A stretch of 64,000 bases of DNA from Bog-473 sp963828505. GTDB lineage: Bacteria > Actinomycetota > Acidimicrobiia > Acidimicrobiales > RAAP-2. Positions within the stretch are counted from its first letter, which is position 1. Each line of letters begins with the position of its first letter. The translations under genes were made by a program, and so were the position numbers. A model generated the notes under the pieces. It worked only from the letters and a program-made list of their open reading frames with translations. It was not told the DNA's origin and made no database searches. Below, piece after piece: positions 27,668-36,603 of the stretch. Where the stretch lies: assembly GCA_963828505.1 (NCBI GenBank), contig CAWHFM010000025.1, positions 1-64,000 of the forward strand, in the 5' to 3' direction.

Positions 27668-29044
27668 TCAGTCGCCGACGGCGAGAACCTCCTCGGCTAC
27701 GCGCTCTCCTGAGCGGACGGCGCCGTCCATGGCGCCCCAGCTCACCGTGGCCGTCTCCGTGCCGGCCCAGTGCAAGCGACCGACCGGCTGGCGCAGACGG
27801 CGGCCGTACTGGGTCAGCACGCCGGTGGGGAAGTGGGCCATGGAGCAGCCGCGGGTCCAACGCTCCTCGGCCCAGTTGACCTCGAGCACTTCGAGCGGCG
27901 TGGCGGCGCGTGGTCCGAAGCGGGTGACGAGCATGGACAGCAGTACGGAACGGCGCTCGTGCTCGCCCATCGCCCAGAGCGTCCGGGCCCGCGGTCCCGC
28001 CGCGTACGTGCCGATGACGCCGTGGTCATGGCCGGGCTGGGTGGTGTCGAGCGTGATCTCGATGGTGTCGTCGGTGGCGACGGTCGCGGCGGAGATGCCG
28101 TCGTCGCGCCAGAAGGGCTCGTCGTAGATGGCCACCGTCTTCACCTCGGTGCCTGCGGGCATCTGGTGCAGCAGCAGCGCGTGGTCCGCCGGGAGCGCGG
28201 GGTCGAAGCGGATGGCGGCCGCCAGGGCTCTGGGGAGTGCCAGCACGGCGCGGCGGGCCGACACGGTGGCGCGTTCGGACACGACCTCGACGCGGTCCGC
28301 GTCCTGGGTCACGGCGGTCACGGGGGAGGAGAGGACGATGGCGTCACCGAGCTCGGTCCCCATGGCGTCGGTCACCCGGCCCGCGCCTCCCTCGAATTGG
28401 GAATCCTGGTAGCCGCCGGCGATGTTCATCAGGGGCTCCACGCCTCCGGCCGAGCGGACGAGGAAGAGCCAGCACAGGAGCGACACCTCGGCCGGGTCAC
28501 AGGCGAAGCAGGCGCGCACGGTGGCCTCTACGAGGTCGCGGGCGAGACGGGTGGGCACCCGCGAGGGAGTCAGCCAGGCGCGCACTGAGCGCGCGTCCCA
28601 GGCGCTCGCCCGCGGCGCGTCCCAGGGTGCGTCGACCGGCACCCGCCGCGCCATCACATCGAGTCGACGGATGGCCTGGGCGGCGCTCAGCAGGGCGACC
28701 GGATTGAGGCGCGGGACGTCGCCGCGGTAGCGCTGCACCCGGCCGCCGGTGGCGAGCACGTTGTCGCCGTCGACGAAGGTGGGGAAGAGGCGCACGCCGG
28801 TCTCGGCGGCGAGGGCGCGTAGGCGGTCGTGTGCCGGCCCGACGAAGCACGCCCCCATGTCGACCGGGACCCCGCCCGCGCTGGTCCGGGTCCAGACCCG
28901 GCCGCCCACGCGGTCGCGGGCTTCGAGCACCACCACGGTGCGGCCGGCGCGGCGGAGCAGTCGCGCCGCGGTGAGCCCGGCCAGCCCGGCCCCGACCACG
29001 CAGACGTCGGCCTGCGCTGAGCGAGGTGGGCCGGGCGCCGCCAT
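27668..29044 (-). CDS. Flavin monoamine oxidase (putrescine-oxidase-like)
   Basis: The 458-residue flavoprotein has the FAD-binding GxGxxG segment VCVVGAGLAGLTAARLLRRA, ARDRVGGRVWTRT, and the C-terminal FAD segment LHWAGTETATVSWGAMDGAV, followed by RSGERVAEEVL. It matches the amine oxidase family that includes putrescine oxidase and monoamine oxidase, which makes an aldehyde plus ammonia and peroxide. The neighbouring divergent aldehyde dehydrogenase could use that aldehyde. Start at 29044 is supported by TACTGT eight bases upstream. Confidence 0.85.
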   Translation of the reverse strand: MAAPGPPRSAQADVCVVGAGLAGLTAARLLRRAGRTVVVLEARDRVGGRVWTRTSAGGVPVDMGACFVGPAHDRLRALAAETGVRLFPTFVDGDNVLATGGRVQRYRGDVPRLNPVALLSAAQAIRRLDVMARRVPVDAPWDAPRASAWDARSVRAWLTPSRVPTRLARDLVEATVRACFACDPAEVSLLCWLFLVRSAGGVEPLMNIAGGYQDSQFEGGAGRVTDAMGTELGDAIVLSSPVTAVTQDADRVEVVSERATVSARRAVLALPRALAAAIRFDPALPADHALLLHQMPAGTEVKTVAIYDEPFWRDDGISAATVATDDTIEITLDTTQPGHDHGVIGTYAAGPRARTLWAMGEHERRSVLLSMLVTRFGPRAATPLEVLEVNWAEERWTRGCSMAHFPTGVLTQYGRRLRQPVGRLHWAGTETATVSWGAMDGAVRSGERVAEEVLAVGD

Positions 29045-29132
29045 CAGGGGCGACAGTACCGCTGCCAATTGAGCCGGGCCGGTTCGGGTGCGAGGATGGG
29101 CGCGCCCACCCGTCCGCCGACCCAGGAGCGAC

Positions 29133-30587
29133 ATGAGCCAGACCGAATTCACGATGACCATCGCCGGAGAGGCGGTGCCGACCGGCGAGACGTTCGGCGT
29201 GCGCAACCCGGCCACCGGCGAGGTCTTCGCCCAGGCTCCCGAATGCTCGCGCCAGCAGCTCGACGCGGCATTCGATGCGGCCGCCAAGGCGGGGCGCGAC
29301 TGGAAGGTGGACGAGGCGGCACGCCGGGCCGCGCTGCTGCGCGCCGCCGACGTCCTCATGGCGTCGTCGGCCGACCTCGCACCGACGCTGACGGCCGAAC
29401 AGGGCAAGCCGCTGGCCGACGCCGGGATCGAGGTGTTCGCGTCGGCGATCTGGGCTCAGTACTTCGCCAACATCGAGACGCCGACCCAGGTGATCCAAGA
29501 CGACGACAGCGCGTACGTGGAGCTGGCCCGCCGGCCCCTCGGGGTGGTGGCGGCCATCACGCCGTGGAACTTCCCCCTGACGCTCGCTTTCTGGAAGATC
29601 GCCCCGTCGCTGCTGGCGGGCAACACGCTCGTCCTCAAGCCGTCGCCGTTCACGCCGCTCACCACGCTCCAGGTGGGCGAGCTGCTGCGCGACGTGTTCC
29701 CGCCCGGGGTGCTCAACATCGTGAGCGGCGGCGACCAGCTGGGCGCCGCCATGACTTCCCACCCGGTGCCCCGAAAGATCAGCTTCACCGGCTCGGTCGA
29801 GACGGGCAAGAAGGTGGCCATGTCGGCTGCACCAGACCTGAAGCGGGTGACCCTCGAGCTCGGTGGGAACGACCCGGCCATCGTGCTCGACGACGCCGAT
29901 CCTGCGGTCGTCGCCGCAGCGATCTTCGCCGGGGCGTTCAACAACAACGGGCAGGTCTGCTCCGCCATCAAGCGGGTCTACGTTCCCGAAGCTCTCTACG
30001 ACGACGTGGTCGAGGGACTGGCGGCTCAGGCCCGTGCCGTCAAGGTCGGCGAGGGCACCGAAGAGGGCGTGAAGCTGGGACCGATCAACAACGAGCCCCA
30101 GTACGAGCGGGTCAAGGAGCTCGTCGCCGACGCCCTGGCGAACGGCGCCACGGCGGTGACCGGTGGCCGGGCCATGGACCGGGCCGGGTACTTCTTCGAA
30201 CCCACCATCCTGGCCGGGCTCTCCGACGGCACGCGCATCGTCGACGAGGAGCAGTTCGGCCCGGCTCTGCCGGTCGTCGCCTACCGCGACCTCGGTGATG
30301 CCATCGACCGGGCGAACGCCACCCACTTCGGCCTCTCCGGCTCGGTCTGGAGCGCCGACCCCGAGCGGGCGACCGAGGTGGCGGCGCAGCTCGAGTGCGG
30401 AACGGCGTGGGTCAACACGCATCTCGCCCTGGCGCCGCAGCAGCCTTTCGGCGGCTTCAAGTGGAGTGGCATCGGCGTGGAGAACGGGCCCTGGGGACTG
30501 GCGGAGTTCTCCGAGTTCCAGGTGGTCCACCGCTCCCGGTCGGCCAACGGTCTCAACGCCAACACGGCCGGGCTGGTGGGCGACTGA
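29133..30587 (+). CDS. NAD(P)-dependent aldehyde dehydrogenase
   Basis: This 484-residue enzyme has all ALDH motifs: GVVAAITPWNFPLTLAFWK, LVLKPSPFTPL, KISFTGSVETGKKV (cofactor site), the general base glutamate in VTLELGGNDPAIV near 241, the catalytic cysteine in NNNGQVCSAIKRVY near 275, and FGPALPVV. It resembles aminobutyraldehyde and succinate-semialdehyde dehydrogenases of the class I type. Together with the divergent amine oxidase it could complete oxidation of a diamine. ATG at 29133 has a ribosome site (aggag) seven bases upstream. Confidence 0.9.
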   Translation: MSQTEFTMTIAGEAVPTGETFGVRNPATGEVFAQAPECSRQQLDAAFDAAAKAGRDWKVDEAARRAALLRAADVLMASSADLAPTLTAEQGKPLADAGIEVFASAIWAQYFANIETPTQVIQDDDSAYVELARRPLGVVAAITPWNFPLTLAFWKIAPSLLAGNTLVLKPSPFTPLTTLQVGELLRDVFPPGVLNIVSGGDQLGAAMTSHPVPRKISFTGSVETGKKVAMSAAPDLKRVTLELGGNDPAIVLDDADPAVVAAAIFAGAFNNNGQVCSAIKRVYVPEALYDDVVEGLAAQARAVKVGEGTEEGVKLGPINNEPQYERVKELVADALANGATAVTGGRAMDRAGYFFEPTILAGLSDGTRIVDEEQFGPALPVVAYRDLGDAIDRANATHFGLSGSVWSADPERATEVAAQLECGTAWVNTHLALAPQQPFGGFKWSGIGVENGPWGLAEFSEFQVVHRSRSANGLNANTAGLVGD

Positions 30588-30599
30588 GCCTGGGCGTCG

Positions 30600-30636
30600 G
30601 CCACCCGGCACCGGGGCGGAGGCGGTGCCGGGTGGC
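30600..30636. terminator. Bidirectional hairpin terminator
   Basis: A perfect 14-bp inverted repeat, GCCACCCGGCACCG and its complement, with a 9-nt loop lies between the convergent aldehyde dehydrogenase and secreted-protein genes. No T-run follows, as is common in high-GC actinobacteria. Confidence 0.7.
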
Positions 30637-30697
30637 GACATGCCCGCAGACGTCGCCGCCGCGGGGGCAGCGGCGACGGCCTCTCAGCGTCAGCCGC

Positions 30698-31519
30698 CTA
30701 GAGGCGCCTGCTCCGCTTGAGATCGAGGTGGAGGGCCTTCGCCCGAGCACCGTGGACCACGTGGTGCAGGTCCTGCCGGATCTGAACTACGTCCGCCTGG
30801 GCCCGGTGGATTGCGGCGTTTGCCGTCGTGACCGAGGACGCCGCCGGCGACAGCAGGCTGTAGTCGGCATTCCACTGGGCCGGCGTGTAGGCCAGGACGG
30901 TGGCCGCCAGGCCCTGGGTGGCCGTGGAGGCGGCGGCGATCTGGTGGTCTATGTCCTGCACGAGCGGCTCGATGGTCGCCTCGTTCCGGGAGTTGACCGC
31001 ACCCTGCGCCTTGGCCGCCGCCGCAGTGAGTCCCGGCACCTCGGTGTTCGCGACCCGGTCGGCCTGCCCGGCGATGGCGGCGGCCGGGATCACGAGCCGG
31101 TAGACACGGAAGCCGCTGAAGATGTCTTGGTAGTCCTTCTGCGCCTGGACGACGTCGGAATCCGCCGCGACGGTGCGTCCCTGCTGGAGGAGCGGTTGGA
31201 TGTCGGTGCCCAGGTAGGCGCTGAGCGTGGACTGCCCGGATCCGAGATCGGTCGTCGCGCCGACGCGGGAGACGGCCGCGTCGAGGCTGGCGATCCGCTG
31301 CTTGACGGCCGCAGCCGCCTCGGCCTGGACGCCCGTCAGGGTCGGGGTCGCCGCCGCGGCGGCGTGTGTCCCGACGTGCTTCGAGAGCGACGACCCTCCG
31401 GCGCGGTTCGGAGTCGTGGCTCCGGCGGACCCCGAAAGGGAGACGGTCGCCGCCCCCAGCGCAGCCGAGGCCACGGTGGCTGCGCCCAGGCGGGTCAGGT
31501 TCGTTCGCACGTTCGACAT
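30698..31519 (-). CDS. Secreted helical protein of unknown function
   Basis: The 273-residue protein starts MSNVRTNLTRLGAATVASAA and has a Sec signal with probable cleavage after SAGA (about residue 34). The mature part is Ala/Gln-rich and predicted almost fully helical (EAAAAVKQRIASLDAAVSRV, QAQKDYQDIFSGFRVYRLV), without cysteines or catalytic motifs. I do not recognise a family. The start at 31519 follows gaggagcgcc, a good ribosome site. It is divergent from a two-component system, so it may be its target or a surface input to it. Confidence 0.7.
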   Translation of the reverse strand: MSNVRTNLTRLGAATVASAALGAATVSLSGSAGATTPNRAGGSSLSKHVGTHAAAAATPTLTGVQAEAAAAVKQRIASLDAAVSRVGATTDLGSGQSTLSAYLGTDIQPLLQQGRTVAADSDVVQAQKDYQDIFSGFRVYRLVIPAAAIAGQADRVANTEVPGLTAAAAKAQGAVNSRNEATIEPLVQDIDHQIAAASTATQGLAATVLAYTPAQWNADYSLLSPAASSVTTANAAIHRAQADVVQIRQDLHHVVHGARAKALHLDLKRSRRL

Positions 31520-31635
31520 GGCGCTCCTCTCGTCGGTGTGGATGCGATGGGGAGGGTGGACCCCCGGGGGTGCATCTGAAGGAGAGCTCCACCCTCGCCG
31601 ACCATCTTTTGCGGCGGCCATGAGGCGTGGGTTGG

Positions 31636-31651
31636 GAATCCATGAGGATTC
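31636..31651. promoter_or_regulatory. Inverted repeat GAATCC-ATGA-GGATTC
   Basis: A perfect 6-bp inverted repeat with 4-bp spacer sits in the divergent gap between the secreted helical protein and the response regulator, 57 bases before the regulator start. It could be an operator for the regulator itself. This is inference from position and symmetry. Confidence 0.4.
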
Positions 31652-31707
31652 TGTGAGGGAGCTTGGAACGGGGAAGGTAGAGACGCCCGAGGTGGGAGGC
31701 TGAGGGG

Positions 31708-32385
31708 GTGAGCACGGAGAACGGCACGGTGGTCGTCGTCGAGGACGACCCGAACATCGCCGACCTGGTCGACCTCTACTTGCGGCGCGAGGGCTTCCGC
31801 GTCCTGCTGGCGAGCGACGGCCAGAAGGGACTGGAGCTCTGGCGACACGAGGACCCCTGGATCGTGGTCCTCGACGTGGGGCTCCCGGGACCGCTCGACG
31901 GCTACGACGTGTGCCGCGAGATCCGAGGCCGCAGCGCGGTGCCGGTCCTCTTCCTCACGGCCCGAGCCGACGAGGTCGACCGCATCCTCGGGCTCGAGCT
32001 CGGGGCCGACGACTACCTGGTCAAGCCGTTCTCGCCACGCGAGCTGGTGGCACGGGTGCGAGCCGTCCTGCGCCGGACCCGGGAAGGACCGGCCCCCCAG
32101 GACGTCGTCACCGTCGGCGACTTCGAGGTGGACATGCGCCGCCGCGAGGTGCGCCGCGCCGGGGAGGTGGTGGGTCTCACCACGCGCGAGTTCGATCTGC
32201 TCGCCTTCCTCGCGGCCAACGACGGGCTTGCCCTGTCCCGCCAGCAGCTCCTCAACGGGGTCTGGGGGTCCGACTGGTACGGCGACGAGCGGACGGTGGA
32301 CGTCCACGTGGCCCAGTTGCGCAAGAAGCTCGGACCTGAGCTCCCGCTGGCGACGGTGTGGGGCGTCGGCTACCGGTTCGGCTGA
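31708..32385 (+). CDS. OmpR/PhoB-type response regulator
   Basis: The 225-residue protein has a receiver domain (VVVVEDDPNIADLVDLYLRR, phospho-acceptor Asp near residue 55 in IVVLDVGLPG, Thr in FLTARAD, Lys in YLVKPFSP) and a C-terminal winged helix (LTTREFDLLAFLAANDGLA, then DERTVDVHVAQLRKKLG). GTG at 31708 gives MSTENGTVVVVEDD. It is followed after three bases by its sensor kinase gene, so the pair forms one operon. Confidence 0.92.
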   Translation: MSTENGTVVVVEDDPNIADLVDLYLRREGFRVLLASDGQKGLELWRHEDPWIVVLDVGLPGPLDGYDVCREIRGRSAVPVLFLTARADEVDRILGLELGADDYLVKPFSPRELVARVRAVLRRTREGPAPQDVVTVGDFEVDMRRREVRRAGEVVGLTTREFDLLAFLAANDGLALSRQQLLNGVWGSDWYGDERTVDVHVAQLRKKLGPELPLATVWGVGYRFG

Positions 32386-32388
32386 TCG

Positions 32389-33804
32389 ATGCGGCGCCGT
32401 CTGATGCTGGCCATGGTCGGCCTGGTGGCCGTCGTCCTTCTGCTCGCCGGAGTGGGCAGCCTGGTGCTGACGCGCATCGAGGCGCGCAACGACGCCAAGC
32501 AGCAGCTCGTCTCGGAGACCGACTCGCTCCGGAATGTCAGGAACGGGTCCCAGTCGGCGAAGGTGCTGCACATCATCGGCCGGACGCTCAAGCTGGAGAA
32601 CGCGGAACTCATCCGCATCGACCCCGCGGGCAACCTCGAGACCGATCTGCCGCACGGCCTCACAGCCGACCAGCTCGACGTGGCGGCACTCGAGGCCGGC
32701 GAGACGACCTCGGGCCGTACCGGCAACTTCGTCTACGCGGCCGCACCGGTGGACCTGACGCCGCTCGAGCGGGAGCACCTGCACGATTTCGACGGCACCC
32801 TGGCCATTTTGCTCACCCGCAACGTCGGTGGGCTCGGGCCGAGCTGGAGCTACTTCATCATCGCCGGCGCGGCCGCGCTGGCCGTGGCGGCGCTGGTGGC
32901 ATGGCAGATGAGCCGTCGCATGTCGCGTCCCCTGGTCGAGGCCGTCGGCGCGACGGCCCGGATCGCCGCCGGTGACCTCGAGAGCCGGGTTCCCGTCCGC
33001 GCCCACGACTACCCGGAATTCTCCTCGCTGGCCGGCTCCATCAACCACATGGCCCAGAGCCTCGAGGACAGCCGAGCGCGCGAACGCCACCTCCTCCTGG
33101 CCGTGTCGCACGACCTGAGGACGCCGCTCACCTCCATCCGCGGCTTCGCCGAGGCCATCCACGACGGCGCCGTCGAGGACGAGGCCCAAGCGGCGGACGT
33201 GATCATCGCCGAGTCCCGGCGCTTGGAACGTCTCGTCGGCGACCTCCTCGACCTGACCAAGCTCGAGGCGCGCCAGATGTCGATCTCCCTGCGCCCGACC
33301 GACGTGGCCGAGGTGGTGAGCACGACGGCGGAGGGTTTCCGCCCGGCCGCGGCCAAGGGCGGGCTGGCGCTCGTGGTGGAGGCGTCCGAGGGGCGGCCGG
33401 ATCAGCCGCCGGCCGAGGCCGACCCCGACCGTCTGGCCCAGCTCCTGGCCAACCTCATTGAGAACGCGCTGGCCTTCGCCCGCACCGCGGTCACCGTGGC
33501 CTTCGGGACCGACCCGTCGACCGGCGCGTGCACCATCTCGGTCGACGACGACGGACCCGGAATCGCGCCGGGCGAGCTGAACCGGGTCTTCGAGCGCTTC
33601 TACCAGGCCGACCGCGGACCCCAGTCCCGAGCCGGCTCGGGACTGGGGCTGGCCATCGTCGCCGAGCTGGCTGCCGCCATGGGCGGTTCGGTCCGAGCCG
33701 TTTCGCCCCTGCACGCCGCCGGCGGCGGGACGCGTTTCGTGGTCACCCTGCGCTGGTGGCAGGGCGCGCGGCCGGCGCAGGCGGTCCGCGACGCGCTGGT
33801 GTGA
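32389..33804 (+). CDS. Sensor histidine kinase
   Basis: The 471-residue membrane kinase has a first helix (LMLAMVGLVAVVLLLAGVG), an extracytoplasmic domain of about 125 residues, a second helix (YFIIAGAAALAVAALVAW), a HAMP domain (RMSRPLVEAVGATARIAAGD), the phospho-acceptor histidine near residue 240 in LLLAVSHDLRTPLTSIRGF, and an ATPase domain with NLIENALAFAR, DDDGPGIAPGEL and SGLGLAIV. The signal is unknown. It is the partner of the upstream response regulator. Confidence 0.92.
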   Translation: MRRRLMLAMVGLVAVVLLLAGVGSLVLTRIEARNDAKQQLVSETDSLRNVRNGSQSAKVLHIIGRTLKLENAELIRIDPAGNLETDLPHGLTADQLDVAALEAGETTSGRTGNFVYAAAPVDLTPLEREHLHDFDGTLAILLTRNVGGLGPSWSYFIIAGAAALAVAALVAWQMSRRMSRPLVEAVGATARIAAGDLESRVPVRAHDYPEFSSLAGSINHMAQSLEDSRARERHLLLAVSHDLRTPLTSIRGFAEAIHDGAVEDEAQAADVIIAESRRLERLVGDLLDLTKLEARQMSISLRPTDVAEVVSTTAEGFRPAAAKGGLALVVEASEGRPDQPPAEADPDRLAQLLANLIENALAFARTAVTVAFGTDPSTGACTISVDDDGPGIAPGELNRVFERFYQADRGPQSRAGSGLGLAIVAELAAAMGGSVRAVSPLHAAGGGTRFVVTLRWWQGARPAQAVRDALV

Positions 33805-33859
33805 CCGATAGCGTCCGGCTCCGGCCGACCGGATCGGGGCGATGCGGGTCCCGGACGTG

Positions 33860-33865
33860 TACGGT
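33860..33865 (+). promoter_or_regulatory. Leaderless -10 (TACGGT) for the cyclic-nucleotide-binding protein
   Basis: TACGGT ends eight bases before the ATG at 33874; this suggests the gene has its own promoter rather than being the third gene of the two-component operon. Confidence 0.45.
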
Positions 33866-33873
33866 TCGTTGCC

Positions 33874-34293
33874 ATGTCGGACGCGCAGGAGGCCATCCGG
33901 AGCACGCCTCTGTTCTCCGAGCTCTCCAAGAAGGACATCAAGCAGCTCGCCACCACCATGAACGAGGTCTCGTTCCCCGCTGGGGCGCGTGTCGTCCAGA
34001 AGGACCAGCTCGGCGTCGGCTTCTTCGTCATCACGTCGGGAACGGCGACGGTCTCGGTGGACGGTCAACGTGTGCGTGCCCTGAAGGCGGGCGACCACTT
34101 CGGTGAGATCGCCCTCATCGACGAGGGGGCGCGGACAGCGGAGGTGATGGCGGACACGGATCTGCAGTGCCTGGCTCTGGCCGGCTGGCAGTTCCGGCCC
34201 TTCGTGCGTGACCATCCCGACGTCGCCTGGGCCCTGCTGCGGTCGCTCGTGCAGCGTCTCGTCCGCGACACCGCCTCGAGCGGCCAAGTCTGA
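33874..34293 (+). CDS. Cyclic nucleotide-binding (CRP-like) domain protein
   Basis: This 139-residue protein is a stand-alone cNMP-binding beta-roll: STPLFSELSKKDIKQLATTM, VSFPAGARVVQKDQLGVGFF, VITSGTATVSVDG, and the phosphate-binding cassette GDHFGEIALIDEGARTAEV, which keeps the glutamate and arginine-type region that hold cyclic nucleotide phosphate. There is no DNA-binding helix-turn-helix after it, so it is not a CRP regulator; it may bind a partner protein. Confidence 0.85.
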   Translation: MSDAQEAIRSTPLFSELSKKDIKQLATTMNEVSFPAGARVVQKDQLGVGFFVITSGTATVSVDGQRVRALKAGDHFGEIALIDEGARTAEVMADTDLQCLALAGWQFRPFVRDHPDVAWALLRSLVQRLVRDTASSGQV

Positions 34294-34518
34294 GCCCCGG
34301 GGCGGCGCCGGGCGCCGTCAGCCTGGCGGCGCGCCCAGGGTCATCGGCCCGCCCCTCCCCTTGGATCGTCCGGCGTCGGGCGGCCTTTTGATCACCGTGG
34401 CCGACGAAAATTCGGCTCGAGTCCGTGATAAGACGAGCGGTGTGTGGCGGGGCTCTGGCTGCGTCCGCGCTACGAGAGCAGCCCGTAGACGCACACCGAG
34501 ACCCTTGGAGTCCTCATC

Positions 34519-36540
34519 ATGAAACGTCGGCGTCGCCTGACATCCCTGAAGATCGCCGCGGCCGGCGCCGCCAGCGCGCTCGTCGTCCTCGCTACCGGCT
34601 TCACGGCGGGCGCCGCCACGCCGCCCAGCGCCAACACGCCCGTGCCCGTACCCGGCGACATCAATCCGGCCGCGCTGCCCGGGGCCGTTGCGACCGGCTC
34701 GACCCCGGCGAGCACGCCTGAAACCGTGTCGTTCGTAATGACCGAGCAGCACCTGTCGGACCTCGAATACGCGGTGACGCACGGCATCACGCAGTACGAC
34801 TCGGTGCTCCAGTTCGCGCAGACCTACGGGCAGAACCCGAAGGTGATCTTCCAGCTGCAGAAGTACCTGGCGCAGTTCGACATCACGACGCAGGTGTACG
34901 CCGACGACGTCGACGTCGTGGCGACGGGCACGGCCGCCGAGTTCAATGCCGCGCTCGGGGTGAAGCAGCAGGAGTTCGACGTGCCCCAACAGACTCAGCC
35001 AAACGGCAAGACGATCCGGGCGCAGACCGTCCACGGGACGACGCAGTCGCCGTCCCTGCCCGAGTATCTGGCCAAGAACGTCACCGCGATTCTCGGCCTC
35101 ACCAACTACGCCTCGTTCCTCTCGAGCACGCAGCACATCAACACCGATGCCGTCAGTGCGCAGCCGGGCAGCTCCAACAAGTGCATCGCCCTGTCGGGGC
35201 TTCCCGACGGGTGCAACACGCCCGAGACCTTCGCCGCCAACTACGGGCTCGACCCGCTCTACAAGGCGGGTGACAACGGGGCGGGCCAAACCGTCGCCAT
35301 CGTCACCCTCGCCGCCGTCGACAAGGGCGCCCCCCAGTACTTCTGGCAGAACGTCCTCGGCCTGCCCAACACCGGCCGCACCGTGACCATCGAGAACGTG
35401 GATGGCGGTCCGGGTGCGCCGAGCGACACGGGTGGCAGCTCGGAGTCGGATCTCGACGTCGAGCAGTCGGGCGGCGTCGCCCCGGGCGCGAACGTCGTCG
35501 TGTACCAGGCGCCCAACACCGACCCGGGTTTCGCCGACTCCTTCTTCGACGCGGCGAGCCAGAACATCGCCGGCTCGGTGTCGACGAGCTGGGGCGAGTC
35601 GGAGACCTACCTGGCCTCCGCCATCGCCTCGGGCACCGAGACGTCGGGCTACGCCGCCGCCTTCAACGAGGCCTTCCTGGAGCTCGCCGCCCAGGGCCAG
35701 TCGGCCTTCTGCGCCGCGGGGGACGCGGGGGCATACGACGCCTCGGACGACATCGGCACGACCAACCTTTCGATCGACACGCCGGCGAACAGCCCCTACA
35801 TCACGGTGGGCGGGGGCACGACACTGCCGTGGACCGGCCAGCTGACGGGCCCGGCCGGATCGGCCACGGTCACGGTGCCGGCGCAGCGCGCCTGGGGCTG
35901 GGACTACCTGTGGGGACCGATCGCCACCATCACCGGGGCTCCCTCGGTGGGATCGGTGGCCAAGAACTTCGCCAATATCGGCGGCGGCGGCGGCGGCTTC
36001 AGCTCCGATTTCGGCACCCCGTCGTACCAGCAGGGCGTGTCGGGCACCACGACGTACAGCGCCGTCCCGTACCTGACCCCGAAGGCCGTCAAGCCGGTGG
36101 GAGGCCTGGACCTGCCCACCAAGTGGAGTTTCACCGCCAACCCGTCGGTGGTCCAGGGCCAGGCCTACGGCCGAGCCGTGCCGGACGTCTCGACCGACGC
36201 CGACCCGTACTCGGGGTACCTCCTCTACTCGCCGTCCTTCGCCCAAGGGGGCACGCCGGTCCTCGAGGGTGGCTGGGGCGGCACCAGTTTCGTCGGTCCG
36301 CAGCTCAACGGAGCCACCGCGGAGCTCGAGTCCTCGCTCGGTCACCGGGTCGGCTTGTGGAACCCGGCGGTCTACCAATTCGCCCAGGGCGCCAAGTCGC
36401 CGTTCAGCCCGCTGCAGACGTCGGGGACGTCGAACGACAACCTCTATTACACCGGCACTCCGGGTGCTCTCTACAACGAGGCGACCGGACTCGGCATCCC
36501 GAATTTCGCCGCGCTGGACAAGGCGTACGCCTCGTCCTGA
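34519..36540 (+). CDS. Secreted S53 family peptidase (sedolisin/kumamolisin type)
   Basis: The 673-residue protein has a signal peptide (LKIAAAGAASALVVLATGF, cleavage near AGAA), a Pro-kuma activation domain (TPETVSFVMTEQHLSDLEY to ILGL) and a catalytic domain. The Ser-Glu-Asp triad is visible: Glu and Asp in SSESDLDVEQ near 309 and 313, oxyanion Asp in CAAGDAGAYD near 402, and the Ser in GGTSFVGPQ near 590. A Ca2+ site is expected at the C-terminus. These are acid-acting endopeptidases or tripeptidyl-peptidases. ATG at 34519 follows gagtcc at a modest distance. Confidence 0.88.
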   Translation: MKRRRRLTSLKIAAAGAASALVVLATGFTAGAATPPSANTPVPVPGDINPAALPGAVATGSTPASTPETVSFVMTEQHLSDLEYAVTHGITQYDSVLQFAQTYGQNPKVIFQLQKYLAQFDITTQVYADDVDVVATGTAAEFNAALGVKQQEFDVPQQTQPNGKTIRAQTVHGTTQSPSLPEYLAKNVTAILGLTNYASFLSSTQHINTDAVSAQPGSSNKCIALSGLPDGCNTPETFAANYGLDPLYKAGDNGAGQTVAIVTLAAVDKGAPQYFWQNVLGLPNTGRTVTIENVDGGPGAPSDTGGSSESDLDVEQSGGVAPGANVVVYQAPNTDPGFADSFFDAASQNIAGSVSTSWGESETYLASAIASGTETSGYAAAFNEAFLELAAQGQSAFCAAGDAGAYDASDDIGTTNLSIDTPANSPYITVGGGTTLPWTGQLTGPAGSATVTVPAQRAWGWDYLWGPIATITGAPSVGSVAKNFANIGGGGGGFSSDFGTPSYQQGVSGTTTYSAVPYLTPKAVKPVGGLDLPTKWSFTANPSVVQGQAYGRAVPDVSTDADPYSGYLLYSPSFAQGGTPVLEGGWGGTSFVGPQLNGATAELESSLGHRVGLWNPAVYQFAQGAKSPFSPLQTSGTSNDNLYYTGTPGALYNEATGLGIPNFAALDKAYASS

Positions 36541-36555
36541 CCTTCGAGGCTCGTC

Positions 36556-36590
36556 GATGAGGGCGGGCGGGTCACCCGCTCGCCCTCATC
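36556..36590. terminator. Bidirectional hairpin terminator
   Basis: GATGAGGGCG-GGCGGG pairs with CCCGC-TCGCCCTCATC around a short loop, between the convergent S53 peptidase and LLM oxidoreductase genes. Confidence 0.65.
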
Positions 36591-36603
36591 ACGGGTGCCG
36601 TGC

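Noticed and set aside
28497..30641. A 714-codon minus-strand frame over the aldehyde dehydrogenase
   Set aside because: The plus strand encodes a complete aldehyde dehydrogenase with all catalytic motifs; the minus frame is low-complexity antisense.
31495..34287. A 930-codon minus-strand frame opposite the two-component system
   Set aside because: It is the shadow of the clear response regulator, histidine kinase and cNMP-binding genes; its translation has no domain and odd Arg/Gly/His composition.
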